From NCBI GenBank assembly GCA_947259225.1, contig CAMYLK010000007.1, forward strand, positions 62,001 to 126,000: a stretch of 64,000 nucleotides of DNA, read 5' to 3'. This DNA comes from an uncultured Desulfobulbaceae bacterium (GTDB taxonomy: Bacteria > Desulfobacterota > Desulfobulbia > Desulfobulbales > Desulfobulbaceae). Shown here one piece after another: positions 38,599 to 48,173 of the stretch. Both the position numbers and the translations under genes were made by a program. The notes beneath the pieces are model-generated. The model saw only the letters and a list, made by a program, of their open reading frames with translations. It was not told the DNA's origin and ran no database searches. How positions within the stretch are numbered: position 1 is the stretch's first letter; the number at the start of each line of letters is the position of its first letter.

Positions 38599-39072
38599 CT
38601 AATACGGCTGCTTGTTCTCCAATGAAGGCCAGAGCTGCATAATTCGAAGTGCTTCATAGCGACAGCATTGCTTACTGTGAAGAGAACGTTTATCTGCAGG
38701 AAGACAGACCTCCTGGTAAATAAAATTGTCATCAAAGCCAATATTTGCAGCGTCCTGACGGGTTGCACCATATGTTAAGTACGCTATTCTTGCCCAGTAA
38801 ATTGCGGCCAGACACATGGGGCAGGGTTCACAGTTGACATAGAGGTGGCAACCCTCCAACCAGTAATTTCCCAGGTTTGAACAGGCATCTCTTATCGCAA
38901 CGATTTCTGCATGAGCCGATGGGTCATTAGTCCTGAGAACCCTGTTCCACCCCCTGCCGACAATTTTCTCTTCTTTTACAATAACGGCTCCGAAAGGACC
39001 TCCGTCTCCACGACGCATTCCCTGCTCGGCAAGTTTAACCGCCTCTTGCATAAAATGGTTATGAGGGCTCAT
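38599..39072 (-). CDS. Nucleoside/guanine deaminase (CDA superfamily)
   Basis: A 157-residue zinc deaminase. The catalytic HAEIVAI and zinc-binding NCEPCPMCLAAI motifs are intact. The YWAR and the C-terminal aromatic tail are like guanine deaminase GuaD rather than the tRNA enzyme TadA, though substrate cannot be settled by eye. Its start overlaps the stop of fabB by one base (TAATG), so it is the last gene of an SDR-fabB-deaminase unit. It converges on the cNMP/DUF4388 gene with a gap of only 2 nt. Confidence 0.82.
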   Translation of the reverse strand: MSPHNHFMQEAVKLAEQGMRRGDGGPFGAVIVKEEKIVGRGWNRVLRTNDPSAHAEIVAIRDACSNLGNYWLEGCHLYVNCEPCPMCLAAIYWARIAYLTYGATRQDAANIGFDDNFIYQEVCLPADKRSLHSKQCCRYEALRIMQLWPSLENKQPY

Positions 39073-40295
39073 TATTCAGAAGCGTCGATACATTTTTGGA
39101 AAACAAGACATGCGTTGGTTCCCCCAAAGCCATAACTGTTGGACATCACCGTACTTAACTCTTTCTTGTGCATTTCTGTAACAATGGGCATGTCGGCTGC
39201 TGCAGGGTCAAGGTTCTCAATATTTGCAGAAGCAGCTATAAAACAGTGTTTCAGCATGAGCAGAGAATAAATAGCCTCGTGAACCCCTGCTGCCCCAAGG
39301 GTGTGGCCGGAGAGTGATTTGGTGGAACTGATCGGCGGCACACCACTTCCAAAAACTGTGCGGATCGCCTGGAGTTCAACGAGATCTCCTATCGGTGTTG
39401 ATGTGCCGTGGGCATTGATATAATCAATAGGTTCATTCACCGTCTCCATCGCCATTTGCATGCACCTGACAGCTCCTTCACCCGATGGCGCGACTACCTG
39501 ATAACCGTCTGCAGTTGCGCCGTAACCAACGATTTCGGCATAAATACGAGCACCACGGCGCCTGGCATGCTCAAGTTCTTCTACAACCACAACACCTGCA
39601 CCGTTGGCAACTACAAAACCATCACGGTTGATGTCGTAAGGCCGGGAGGCCCGGTGAGGCGTTTCGTTAAAATTGGTGGACAAGGCTCCCATGGCATCAA
39701 ACATGGTGGTCTGTATCCAGTGTTCTTCATCACTGCCGCCAGCGAACATAATGTCCTGCTTGCCCAGTTGGATCTGCTCCATACTGGCACCGATACAGTG
39801 AGAACCAGTGGCACAGGCTGAGGAGATAGAATAACAGAGACCTTGAATTTTAAATGGTGCGGTCAGTCCGGCGGAAACCGTAGAGCTCATTGTCCTGGGG
39901 ACCATAAAGGGGCTGACGCGTCGAATTCCCCGTGATCTCAAGGTGTCTGACGAATCGATAACGTTGGCGGCCGAGGTTCCACCTGAGCCCATGATAAGTC
40001 CGCTGCGCGGATTGGAAACCTGCTCCTCAGATAGACCGGCATCCTCAACAGCCTGCTGCATGGCTATGTAAGCAAATGCAGCCGCGTCTCCCATGAAGCG
40101 CAGGTCCTTTTTGTCGATATGTTCTTTGACGTCTATCTTGGTGAAGCCCCCTATTCTTGAGCGAAGTTGTAATTCTTCATAGGATGGTTGATAGGTTATT
40201 CCAGATTTGCCTTCACGAAGCGAAGCCAGGACATCTTCCACATTGTCGCCAAGGGGTGAAACAATGCCCATTCCTGTAATAACAACGCGTCGCAT
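39072..40295 (-). CDS. fabB: 3-oxoacyl-ACP synthase I (FabB-like)
   Basis: Condensing enzyme of fatty-acid elongation, 407 residues. It reads as FabB rather than Fab[28 protein letters not shown], the nucleophile Cys161 in [13 protein letters not shown], and the two His in [11 protein letters not shown] and [10 protein letters not shown]. FabB types are usually needed for unsaturated fatty acids and are typical of Gammaproteobacteria, so its presence here may reflect transfer or a specialised lipid pathway. It starts 5 nt after an SDR gene and overlaps a deaminase gene. No fabA is in the window. Confidence 0.88.
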   Translation of the reverse strand: MRRVVITGMGIVSPLGDNVEDVLASLREGKSGITYQPSYEELQLRSRIGGFTKIDVKEHIDKKDLRFMGDAAAFAYIAMQQAVEDAGLSEEQVSNPRSGLIMGSGGTSAANVIDSSDTLRSRGIRRVSPFMVPRTMSSTVSAGLTAPFKIQGLCYSISSACATGSHCIGASMEQIQLGKQDIMFAGGSDEEHWIQTTMFDAMGALSTNFNETPHRASRPYDINRDGFVVANGAGVVVVEELEHARRRGARIYAEIVGYGATADGYQVVAPSGEGAVRCMQMAMETVNEPIDYINAHGTSTPIGDLVELQAIRTVFGSGVPPISSTKSLSGHTLGAAGVHEAIYSLLMLKHCFIAASANIENLDPAAADMPIVTEMHKKELSTVMSNSYGFGGTNACLVFQKCIDASE

Positions 40296-40300
40296 GGTGA

Positions 40301-41065
40301 TTATTTAGTTCCTGTTGTCCGGTGTATTGCAAAAGGAGCCCAGGTCTGGCAGACCGGCATCACTTCGACCGAGTTGATATTGACATGCTGGGGTACAGTG
40401 GTAACCCAGTATACTATTTCCGCAATGTCTTTTCCGGTGAGCGGGGTTGTTCCATCATATACTTCGTCGGCTTTTTTTTTGTCACCGTGAAAGCGAATGG
40501 TAGAAAATTCAGTGTCCGCCAGTCCAGGTTCAATGTTTGTTATTCGTATCGAGGTGCCCAATAGATCCGCCCTCAGGTTATTGGAAAACTGTTTGACAAA
40601 GGCCTTGGTGGCTCCATAGGCGTTGCCACCAGGGTAAGGCCAGCTTCCGGCAACGGAGCCCATGTTGACTATATGGCCGGAACCCCTTTCCATCATCCCC
40701 GGGAGTATTGCCCTGGTCAGGTAACAGAGTCCTTTGATGTTGGTATCAATCATGGTTTCCCAGTCAGTAAGATCTGCTTCGTGAGCAGGTTCAAGCCCCA
40801 GGGCCAGCCCGGCATTGTTGACCAGGACATCGATGTCCTGGAATTCCTCGGGGAGTCCGTGGAGCATCTCCTGAACCTGCTCCGGGTAGCGTACATCAAG
40901 ACGGCATGAATATAGTGTGGAATCAGTTAATTGACCTGCAAGTGTTTCAAGTCGTTTCTGGCGCCGGCCACATATAATGAGACGCCATCCCCGGTCAGCG
41001 AAAAGTTCGGCACATGCCTTGCCGAACCCGGATGTGGCACCGGTTATGAGAATAGTTTTATTCAT
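40301..41065 (-). CDS. Short-chain dehydrogenase/reductase (YdfG-like)
   Basis: A 254-residue classical SDR. NADP-binding [16 protein letters not shown] is at the N-terminus, NNAGLAL follows, and the catalytic Ser-Tyr-Lys set is in [23 protein letters not shown]. The closest type is the YdfG group, which reduces 3-hydroxy acids such as serine or 3-hydroxypropionate and malonic semialdehyde. Position directly before fabB would also allow a ketoacyl reductase role. Gap to fabB is 5 nt. Confidence 0.85.
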   Translation of the reverse strand: MNKTILITGATSGFGKACAELFADRGWRLIICGRRQKRLETLAGQLTDSTLYSCRLDVRYPEQVQEMLHGLPEEFQDIDVLVNNAGLALGLEPAHEADLTDWETMIDTNIKGLCYLTRAILPGMMERGSGHIVNMGSVAGSWPYPGGNAYGATKAFVKQFSNNLRADLLGTSIRITNIEPGLADTEFSTIRFHGDKKKADEVYDGTTPLTGKDIAEIVYWVTTVPQHVNINSVEVMPVCQTWAPFAIHRTTGTK

Positions 41066-41322
41066 GAGTTATTTCCAGCATTAACAGTATATTACCAGCT
41101 TAACAAAGCAAATTTATCCTGAAAAAACAACATATTTTCATGATATGATGTCTCCTGATGTTAAATTGCCAATAGAGTGGCAAGCAGTTGCTTTAAGCTC
41201 CTGAGTCAACACTACAGTTCCCTGAAACTAAACCTTGAAGTATTTTTGAATGGGTTGATAATGAATAAAGGAAAGTATAATTATATCAATAAATTGACAA
41301 AGTTTTTACTGGATCAGATTTG

Positions 41323-41605
41323 TTATAGTTTCTTCCGTACAGAGATGACAACCCCATAAGACCTGTCATCTCTGTCGAAGATCTCACCGCCGCCAAGAGA
41401 AACGACCCTATCCATTTTCTCAGCCATCTTCTCAGCACAGAGGAAGGTGTAAATCTGGTCAACCGCCATACTATTGAGACGTGCCCGCACGTCCTTATAG
41501 CCCCATCAGCAATCTTTTCTGTAGTCTATGTCTATCCTTACGCGTTTTCTCATTAGCAACTGGTTCAAAATTAACAGGATGACTGGGAACTGAGGTGCAG
41601 GCCAT
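41323..41605 (-). pseudogene. Probable frameshifted small lipoprotein gene
   Basis: Within the 595-bp gap 41066-41660 two adjacent minus-strand frames read as halves of one small protein. The first (ATG at 41605, stop at 41494) starts in a hydrophobic context with LTFMAC, a lipobox-like site, and runs 36 residues to LQKRLLMGL. The second, in another frame from about 41503 to the stop at 41323, continues GYKDVRARLNSMAVDQIY and ends ISVRKKL. A one-base change near 41500 would join them. I do not recognise the family. A 9-bp inverted repeat (AGAGATGAC, 41341-41373) lies inside the second half. Confidence 0.3.
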
Positions 41606-41660
41606 AAATGTCAGATGGAAGATACAGAAACAATGACACTAACACCCCGCTTTTCATTTA

Positions 41661-42551
41661 TTAAACCCCTGAATAGACTAACTCAATCCACTTGTCACCA
41701 GTGAAGAGCCCATCACCCCAGGTTGGCTCAAGATCGGCCAGGGGTTTGGCTGCGACAGCCTCTTGGGCACTTTTCCCTTCTGCTTTAAGTTTTCTCAACC
41801 TTTCATGTGCAGTAGCTAACATCTGGCGGTATTCTGTTAACTGTCTCTTGTCTCCTATGGGGCCATGGCCTGCGATTATTTTCGTGTTGTCGTCTGCCAG
41901 TGTCAATACTTTGTCCACAGCCTTGATCATTCCCTTGATGGAACCGCCATGGGTAACATCGATAAATGGGTAAAAACCATTGAAAAAGAAATCTCCGGCG
42001 TGGATAACGTTGGCCTCCTTAAAATGGATAAAGCTGTCTCCATCAGTATGTGCATGGGGTACATGGATAGCATTGATTGTGTTGCCGTTAAGATGAAAGG
42101 TAATATCCTCGGAAAAAGTAACAACCGGCAACCCTTCCCGGGAAATACCCGGCCGTTTCATATTGAACGCCTCAATAAATGAGCCATTTTTCAGCCGCTC
42201 ACGTACATTATCGTGAGAAAAAATCAAGGTGCCTTCCTTGCCCAGCTTTTCGTTCCCGCCAGTGTGGTCACCGTGATAATGTGTGTTGATCAGGAATTTT
42301 GGGTTATCACCTCCAACAGATTTTATTGCTGCAACAATTTTTTCCGTCAGTGGGGCGAACTGGTCGTCAATCAGAAAGGTGCCGTCTGCACCGATAAATA
42401 AACCGATGTTACCGCCATCTCCGCTAATCATGTAAATCTGCTTAGTGACAGGTATAGTGGTGATCTTCACCTCGGCAATTTTTTCAGCAATGGCAAGAGA
42501 TGAAAACCCTGAGATCAATATACATAATAATAATATAATTTTTGTATTCAT
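41661..42551 (-). CDS. Exported MBL-fold metallo-hydrolase
   Basis: A 296-residue periplasmic protein with a signal peptide ending SSLAIAEK and an intact metallo-beta-lactamase zinc site: NTHYHGDHTGG, then HAHTDGDSF and IAGHGPIGDK. The group includes class B lactamase relatives, SoxH-like proteins and quinoprotein-relay hydrolases. A good ribosome binding site (GGGAGG) precedes the ATG. It is divergent from a PQQ-type dehydrogenase gene, which fits the idea of a quinoprotein-associated hydrolase, but this is inference. Confidence 0.85.
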   Translation of the reverse strand: MNTKIILLLCILISGFSSLAIAEKIAEVKITTIPVTKQIYMISGDGGNIGLFIGADGTFLIDDQFAPLTEKIVAAIKSVGGDNPKFLINTHYHGDHTGGNEKLGKEGTLIFSHDNVRERLKNGSFIEAFNMKRPGISREGLPVVTFSEDITFHLNGNTINAIHVPHAHTDGDSFIHFKEANVIHAGDFFFNGFYPFIDVTHGGSIKGMIKAVDKVLTLADDNTKIIAGHGPIGDKRQLTEYRQMLATAHERLRKLKAEGKSAQEAVAAKPLADLEPTWGDGLFTGDKWIELVYSGV

Positions 42552-42904
42552 TGTAAACCTCCCTCGAAGTTACATCGATATTGTAATGTTAGAATGTTGC
42601 TTTAATTTTCCTTTATAACCAATGATTAAGCTCTTGTTACCTTGAAAATAATGTGAATTCACCTGGAAAGCTATTTCTGATTATTTCTGCCAGCAGGAGA
42701 GTAGCAGGGATAATATTTTTTCAGGATTTAATAATTTACGGTTGATATGATCCCTTTATCCGTTGGAGTTCTAATTAGAAGTAAGTGCAGTGTCCCGGTG
42801 ATTTCTTAAATTGTAAATTGTTAAATGATACCTATCTATCAATATAGAGACCATGTTGAGCATTGTCCATGTGAAAAATTGAGTGATGTAGAAGGAAGGG
42901 AGCA
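42552..42904. other. 353-bp divergent region between two secreted-enzyme genes
   Basis: No gene. AT-rich, with a perfect palindrome TTCTAATTAGAA at 42769-42780 that could be an operator shared by the divergent metallo-hydrolase and PQQ-type dehydrogenase genes. The PQQ-type gene has a strong ribosome binding site (AAGGAAGGGAG) just before its ATG. Confidence 0.4.
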
Positions 42905-44092
42905 ATGAAAAGGAAAATCATCACCTGGCCCATAATTATTCCATTGTTGTTGAACATACAGCAAGTCTTTGCCTTGACGCTGCAATCTCAAACTTTGACG
43001 GTCAACAAACATTCTATTCAGCTCAAAGTGCCTGAAGGGATGCAGGTTGAGTTTCTGGCCGCTATGGATGAACCCCGCTTCCCGGCATTTGGTCCTGAAA
43101 ACGAATTGCTCATCGGTTCAAGGGGTAAAACCATCTACCGACTTCAAAGACCGTATACATCTGCTGAAACACTTGTCAAGTTACCTGGAAGAAATCATAG
43201 TGTTGTCTATCGCAGCGGCAAAGTATATGTTACCGAATCAAGGGGTCTCTATGCTGCACCATACAGTGGTCTTAAATCTTTGCTGCAGCGGAAAGACTTT
43301 TCCCTGGTCACCTCGCTACCGTCAGCAACAGGTGGGCACTGGAGCAGGACAGTGCTCCTTGGCCCTGACAAGCGTCTGTATATAGGTATAGGAATCAGCG
43401 GCAATTGCTCGGATGAGTACCTGGGAGAAAGTTATCCCTTTGAACGCAGACGCGGTGGAGTCTATGTGCTGGATGAAAGCAACAGTTCTCCAAAGTTAAC
43501 CCCGTATTCCTCAGGCCTTCGCAATCCCATCGGCCTTGCTTTTTATCCGGAAACCGGAGTCCTTTATGCTACTAATGCAGGTCCGGACAATCTCGGTTAT
43601 GACCTCCCGCCCGAAATATTTACCGCTCTTCACCAGGGATCGTTTCATGGAATGCCATGGTTTCAGTATTACAATGGCGAATTCCGCAGCGGTGAGTGCA
43701 CTGCCAGTAAACCGCCACGGCCTGCCCGAGAAGCGACAAAACCCCTAATCACCTTTGATGCCCGCAGTACACCCCAGGGTGTCACCTTTGCCACCGATTC
43801 CCGGTTAAGCTCTGAATTCAGCAGCAACGGACTGATTGCTATCCATGGCTCATGGGCAGAAGCCTCTGGAAGCGGCAGGGAATCGAGAAGACCTCCAAAG
43901 ATCGTTATGGTACGTTTTTCAAACGGCAAACCGATAGGCGTTGAGGATGTGATCACCGGATTCCAGCGCCCTGATGGCAGCCGTTTTGCACGACCTTCCG
44001 GCATAATCATGGGTCCGGATGGGAACCTCTACTTCACGAGTGATGAAGGTGAGATAACCGGCCTGTTCAGACTTTCACGTGTTGAGAAGTAA
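42905..44092 (+). CDS. Exported PQQ-dependent sugar/sorbosone dehydrogenase-like beta-propeller
   Basis: A 395-residue protein with a signal peptide (ending QQVFALT) and a six-bladed propeller typical of soluble PQQ glucose dehydrogenases and L-sorbosone dehydrogenases: PRFPAFGPENELLIGSRG, GLRNPIGLAFYPETGVLYATN, GSFHGMPWFQYYNG and IIMGPDGNLYFTSDEGE. Such enzymes oxidise sugars or aldehydes in the periplasm using PQQ. PQQ synthesis genes are not in the window, and in an anaerobe the cofactor might come from outside. Many proteins of this fold have lost activity, so catalysis is not certain. Confidence 0.78.
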   Translation: MKRKIITWPIIIPLLLNIQQVFALTLQSQTLTVNKHSIQLKVPEGMQVEFLAAMDEPRFPAFGPENELLIGSRGKTIYRLQRPYTSAETLVKLPGRNHSVVYRSGKVYVTESRGLYAAPYSGLKSLLQRKDFSLVTSLPSATGGHWSRTVLLGPDKRLYIGIGISGNCSDEYLGESYPFERRRGGVYVLDESNSSPKLTPYSSGLRNPIGLAFYPETGVLYATNAGPDNLGYDLPPEIFTALHQGSFHGMPWFQYYNGEFRSGECTASKPPRPAREATKPLITFDARSTPQGVTFATDSRLSSEFSSNGLIAIHGSWAEASGSGRESRRPPKIVMVRFSNGKPIGVEDVITGFQRPDGSRFARPSGIIMGPDGNLYFTSDEGEITGLFRLSRVEK

Positions 44093-44274
44093 AATTGTTT
44101 AGATTGTCGCAGTGATTTTTTAATAATGTCATAATGGCAAGGGTGAGATATTTGCCTTGGCAATATTTAGTTGTGAAAGAAACTATTCCTACTGCTTAGC
44201 TTTTTCCGTCAAACTGATTCCATAATATGCTTGTTTAACAAGTCCTTCCGGTGGCCGGTTAGTTTAACGTTATC

Positions 44275-46761
44275 TTATCGTATTATATCTATGGTGACTT
44301 GATCTCTATCTGTTGCACCCTGGTCGTCGGTTACTTCTAATTCAAACACCAAGGTTTTGGTTACGTCACGCCTGACCATTGGGGCTTTAAACCCCGCCAC
44401 TGACGAATCGTCATTGTTTATTTTTACGGTTTGTCCGGCTACCTGGGTCCATTGATATTGAACGATCTGACCATCCACGTCACTTGATCCACGACCGTCG
44501 AGATACACACGTTGCCTTGGCCTGACTGTCTGGTCACTACCGGCATCGGCAAACGGTGCCTCATTGGGCGGAGGCGTGCCAAAGACGTCAAACTTACCGA
44601 TAAAAGCATCCGAGGTGCCACCGTTATACGTCCTATCAAAAGCACCAACCGTCGTGGGAAAGTCTATCGATCGGGTAAAACCGGCTGTATAAACCAGGCC
44701 CGCTTCATCCACGTCAATAACGATCGGCTGATCTTCCTTCGAACCACCGATAAAACTACCATACAACAATTGCGACAAGTCTGCGGAAAGTTTTGCCACA
44801 AAGCCATCTGCGGCTGGAGTCGGATAGGAGCCGGTGGGATTGCATTGGCCGTCAGTGCCACAGCTGGTATCAGCTCCATTAGCGGAGGTTGGAAAATCCG
44901 GGGAGGTGGTTTCACCGGTTACATAAACGTCTCCGTCCGCATCCAATTTGACGGAACGACAAGACTCTCCATCTGATCCACCCAGGAAAGTCAAGGCAAT
45001 TGTGTTTTGCTTAAGCAAATCAAAGCTGTATTTGGCGACAAAACAATCGGGTAATGGAACCAGCAACGGACCTATGCCATCACAAACACCATCCGTACCA
45101 CAACTGGTATCAAGCGCACCGTTGGTGGCAGGCAAATCATACATGTACGTTTGACCGGCAGCCACGACATAGTCGTCACCCGCTGCCACATCATTAAAAT
45201 AGGTGCGGCTGCTGCCGCTTATGCTGCCGGGGTAGTACGTCAAATACGCCATGCGTGTAGTGAGATTGGCATCCAGACGGGCCAGATAACCTGTAATTGC
45301 ATTATCGCTTCCATCGGAAATAAACACTGTGGTGTCAGGCGCCACTGAAATACCAGAGACAATGTCACCTCCGAGGTAGGTTAAGGCTTCAAGGGTGGTT
45401 AAATCCTGGGACATCTTTCCGGCAAAACCATCATACTCGCGGATACCAAATCCGCCCGCCGGGCAGCAGGTGGAAAGATAGGCACCGGTGGTAATAGGAT
45501 AATCAGGATTATTGGTAGCGCCGCCAAAATAGATGCCGCCATTGCCCAGTTCGACCTTTCGCGGATAATCGGTAGGCGTCACCACCGCGGAAGCCACCAG
45601 GTCTGACAAATCGGCGCTGAAAATCGCAACGAATCCCCCGCCAACGGGAGTCGTGCCACTCCAGTTATAAGCCCCGTCCGTTACCGGAAAACCATAGCCA
45701 GCCTGGCCGACAGCCACAATCATGCCACTCTCATCCACGGCAATGTCTTCCACCCGGTCGAAATATTCCGTTCCGATATATGTGGAGGCGATCACCGTCG
45801 ATAGATCGCTGGACATCTGGGTAACGAAGCCATCGGGGTAAGAGCTGTCAAGGTTTTCATCATAACCCAGCATAACTGGAAAATCGGGCGATTGGGTGGC
45901 GCCGGCTATATAAACAGTGTCATCGGTTGCAACCATGCCATGGATAATATCATCGTCATAATTTCCCGGCGGACTCGGATTGTGACCGCCGATATAGGTG
46001 GAAGCCAATAACGGATCAATGACCAGTTCATACTTTTTATCATAGTCACCGATTTTGAATCCGTAATGACCATCTGCAAGCGTATACACAGCATCCACCA
46101 CCTGCCGCTTGCCACCTACTACCTGGTAAGCGACGGGTGCGGTAAAAACAATATCGCCAAGCGCCGTACCCAGAATCAATTGTCCCTGTTCATTGATGGA
46201 TACAGATTGAACGCCTTCGGCATTCATTTTTATCACCTCAGGGTCGGCACCGGGTGACACATAAAACAACTTCTCCACATTGTTGCCGGCTGCCTTAAGC
46301 GACACTCGTATGCCCTGATACAATTCGCCCAGAACGACACTGTCGAATGTTGCCAGTTGCTTTTGCCAGGCCTGCGGATTGTTGCTTTTGAAGTAATTTA
46401 CCCGAATAAGGCTTTCACTCTCACCCCTCGGGCGCGTCTGTTGTTGCCCGACAAACGATTCACGAAAAGCCCAGCCCGCCGCTTCTTTTTGGTAATCTTT
46501 TTGCGGCAGGGAATACACCAGATGATTTTCTCTGGTAATAAATAACGTCCCGGCGAACGTCTTGGCGTAGAACTGAACATCATCATTGTGAATTTGCCCT
46601 TGATTCTTAATAAAAGGTACCTGCACTACTGCCATTTTGTTTGCCAGAGTCTGAGGCGTTAATGCATCCATTGCTGCTGGATTCACATTGGCATTACTTA
46701 CACTGGCGGAACAGCACAGAATACCAGCCAGACAAAACTGCCTTAATGTTTGACGTTGCAT
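44275..46761 (-). CDS. Secreted SBBP-repeat protein with C-terminal PKD-like domain
   Basis: An 828-residue exported protein. After the signal peptide comes a DUF7948-like domain (FIKNQGQIHNDDVQFYA, then ENHLVYSLPQ), a series of beta-propeller SBBP repeats of about 60-70 residues (each with a STYIGG or YLGG motif and a D-x-x-V-x-G-x-T strand), and a C-terminal PKD-like domain (ADAGSDQTV to the end). Two repeats contain a matching TSCGTDG motif with paired cysteines. ATG 46761 is chosen because GGAGG precedes it. Likely a cell-surface or secreted adhesion/binding protein. No sorting tail (PEP-CTERM or T9SS) is visible. Confidence 0.8.
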   Translation of the reverse strand: MQRQTLRQFCLAGILCCSASVSNANVNPAAMDALTPQTLANKMAVVQVPFIKNQGQIHNDDVQFYAKTFAGTLFITRENHLVYSLPQKDYQKEAAGWAFRESFVGQQQTRPRGESESLIRVNYFKSNNPQAWQKQLATFDSVVLGELYQGIRVSLKAAGNNVEKLFYVSPGADPEVIKMNAEGVQSVSINEQGQLILGTALGDIVFTAPVAYQVVGGKRQVVDAVYTLADGHYGFKIGDYDKKYELVIDPLLASTYIGGHNPSPPGNYDDDIIHGMVATDDTVYIAGATQSPDFPVMLGYDENLDSSYPDGFVTQMSSDLSTVIASTYIGTEYFDRVEDIAVDESGMIVAVGQAGYGFPVTDGAYNWSGTTPVGGGFVAIFSADLSDLVASAVVTPTDYPRKVELGNGGIYFGGATNNPDYPITTGAYLSTCCPAGGFGIREYDGFAGKMSQDLTTLEALTYLGGDIVSGISVAPDTTVFISDGSDNAITGYLARLDANLTTRMAYLTYYPGSISGSSRTYFNDVAAGDDYVVAAGQTYMYDLPATNGALDTSCGTDGVCDGIGPLLVPLPDCFVAKYSFDLLKQNTIALTFLGGSDGESCRSVKLDADGDVYVTGETTSPDFPTSANGADTSCGTDGQCNPTGSYPTPAADGFVAKLSADLSQLLYGSFIGGSKEDQPIVIDVDEAGLVYTAGFTRSIDFPTTVGAFDRTYNGGTSDAFIGKFDVFGTPPPNEAPFADAGSDQTVRPRQRVYLDGRGSSDVDGQIVQYQWTQVAGQTVKINNDDSSVAGFKAPMVRRDVTKTLVFELEVTDDQGATDRDQVTIDIIR

Positions 46762-47031
46762 AAGACCTCCTTGCAATTGGGTTTCCAGAACATATCAGGT
46801 CGATTGCATTCTCCTCTTAAGTTAGATACATAAATTTTACCAAATATTTATGCTGAAAGTATCACAAAAGATTAACTTTTTTCTCACAGGCACAGAACCA
46901 CAAGGATTTACCAACAACAAGGACATATGATCTATAAAAGATTCAGATGTTTTATGACTGGAAACGGAACCGCACCCATTTCGGGCTGACCAGTCCGTTC
47001 GAGTTTGACCTTTTGCACATAAAGAAATCAA

Positions 47032-47068
47032 ATAGTCGGGCTGCCTTGTACTAAGGCAACCCGACTAT
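47032..47068. repeat. Strong inverted repeat (possible terminator remnant)
   Basis: ATAGTCGGG...CCCGACTAT (9 bp) enclosing TGCCTT...AAGGCA (6 bp), one mismatch between, and a 5-nt loop. No good T run follows on the plus strand; the minus strand is moderately T-rich afterwards. It is 270 nt upstream of the SBBP gene start and 550 nt upstream of the ferritin gene, with no gene next to it. Confidence 0.6.
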
Positions 47069-47179
47069 CATTTCTGAACCGTGGCTTTACGTACTTGATT
47101 CTCAGCTGGTTTGGCTTTTTCTTAGCTTAAAACATATTCTCCTTCTTATCTAATTATACATTTTCAAGAAAATGAAAGT

Positions 47180-47431
47180 CAAACTGGGGGAATATGGCTT
47201 TTGGCAATTTCCCCTGTTATTCTCGTCACTCATGATACAGAGGAAGCCAACTGCCGGGCTGATACTGTCTTGAAAATTCCATGTCCTGCTCCAAAAGAAA
47301 AACATCTGGCAGGGGTGATCCCTGCTGTGCGAAATCACCTTTTCTTCGGCGAATTACACCATTCATTAGTCAATATTCATTCCATGCATAGTATCTCGAC
47401 AGTTCTCATACTTCATGAAGCCCAATAGGGT
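47180..47431 (+). pseudogene. Possible fragment of an ABC transporter ATPase
   Basis: The frame around 47200-47280 reads PVILVTHDTEEANCRADTVL, similar to the switch (H-loop) region of import-type ABC ATPases, which follow Walker B. Upstream sequence lacks Walker A, signature and Walker B motifs, and downstream sequence looks random. If real it is the relic of a transporter gene destroyed here. The match is only about 20 residues, so chance is possible. Confidence 0.22.
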
Positions 47432-47618
47432 GCAGATCTACTGTAACGACAAATCATTGCATTATTCATGAAGCCGAAGAATCAATAAAAACAAGATAAT
47501 TTTAGCTGAGCATGGAAATTGTCAGCCATGTGCTTATATGTTAAACAGTATGAAAAGCAAATACGTTGACCCGGGACTCCGGTCACATTTTGAACAAAAA
47601 AATAAAGTGGAGAGAACC

Positions 47619-48131
47619 ATGTTAAATGCCAAAATGTTAAAAGCCCTGAACGGGCAGATTAATGCCGAAATGTACTCATCCTACCTTTACCTTGGCATGG
47701 AAGCGTATTTTCAGTCAATTAGCCTTAACGGGTTTGCCAGTTGGATGAGGGGCCAGGTCCAGGAAGAACTTTTTCACGCCATGAAATTTTATGACTTTGT
47801 TTTTGAGCGCGGCGGCCAGGTCACCCTGCAGACAATCAAAAAGCCTGAATCAAGCTGGAAATCCCCGCTGGACGCTTTCAAGAATGTTCTCAAGCATGAA
47901 CAGCTTGTTACCAGCCTTATAAATGACCTGGTGAATCTTGCCATTGCCGAGAAAGACCATGCCACTCTGAATTTCCTCCAATGGTTTGTTGCCGAGCAGG
48001 TTGAGGAGGAGGCCAGTGTGGGCGAGATAGTCGACAAACTCAAACTGATCAAGAATGATACCTCAGGCCTGTTTTTTCTTGATGCTGATATGAGTAAGCG
48101 GGTTTTTACTCTGCCGCAGAAAGGTGAGTGA
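47619..48131 (+). CDS. ftnA: Non-heme ferritin
   Basis: Iron-storage protein of 170 residues. It begins MLNAKMLKALNGQINAE with the ferroxidase ligands seen in NAEMYSSYLYL, EELFHAMKFYDF and later AIAEKDHATLNFLQWFVAEQVEEE. ATG 47619 is preferred over the frame start at 47538 because TGGAGAGA lies just upstream and ferritins start at this point; the extra 27 residues are not ferritin-like. No heme-binding Met of bacterioferritin is apparent. Oxidises Fe2+ and stores the mineral in a 24-mer shell. Confidence 0.93.
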   Translation: MLNAKMLKALNGQINAEMYSSYLYLGMEAYFQSISLNGFASWMRGQVQEELFHAMKFYDFVFERGGQVTLQTIKKPESSWKSPLDAFKNVLKHEQLVTSLINDLVNLAIAEKDHATLNFLQWFVAEQVEEEASVGEIVDKLKLIKNDTSGLFFLDADMSKRVFTLPQKGE

Positions 48132-48173
48132 TTTCGGGAAATAACTACCCTGAAACCTCATTGATCCTGCTCA

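Larger units (their letters stand above)
46762..47618. other. Gene-poor 857-bp region with decayed sequence
   Basis: No intact gene. It contains the strong inverted repeat at 47032-47068 and, at 47180-47280 on the plus strand, a short frame reading ISPVILVTHDTEEA...ADTVLK, like the H-loop end of an ABC transporter ATPase but with no Walker motifs, so probably a remnant. A longer frame running into the ferritin gene from 47538 is not used as its start. Confidence 0.5.

Noticed and set aside
41177-41359. 60-codon plus frame in the gap near 41.2 kb
   Set aside because: No ribosome binding site, Leu/Lys/Asn-rich random composition, and the decayed lipoprotein frame on the other strand explains part of it better.
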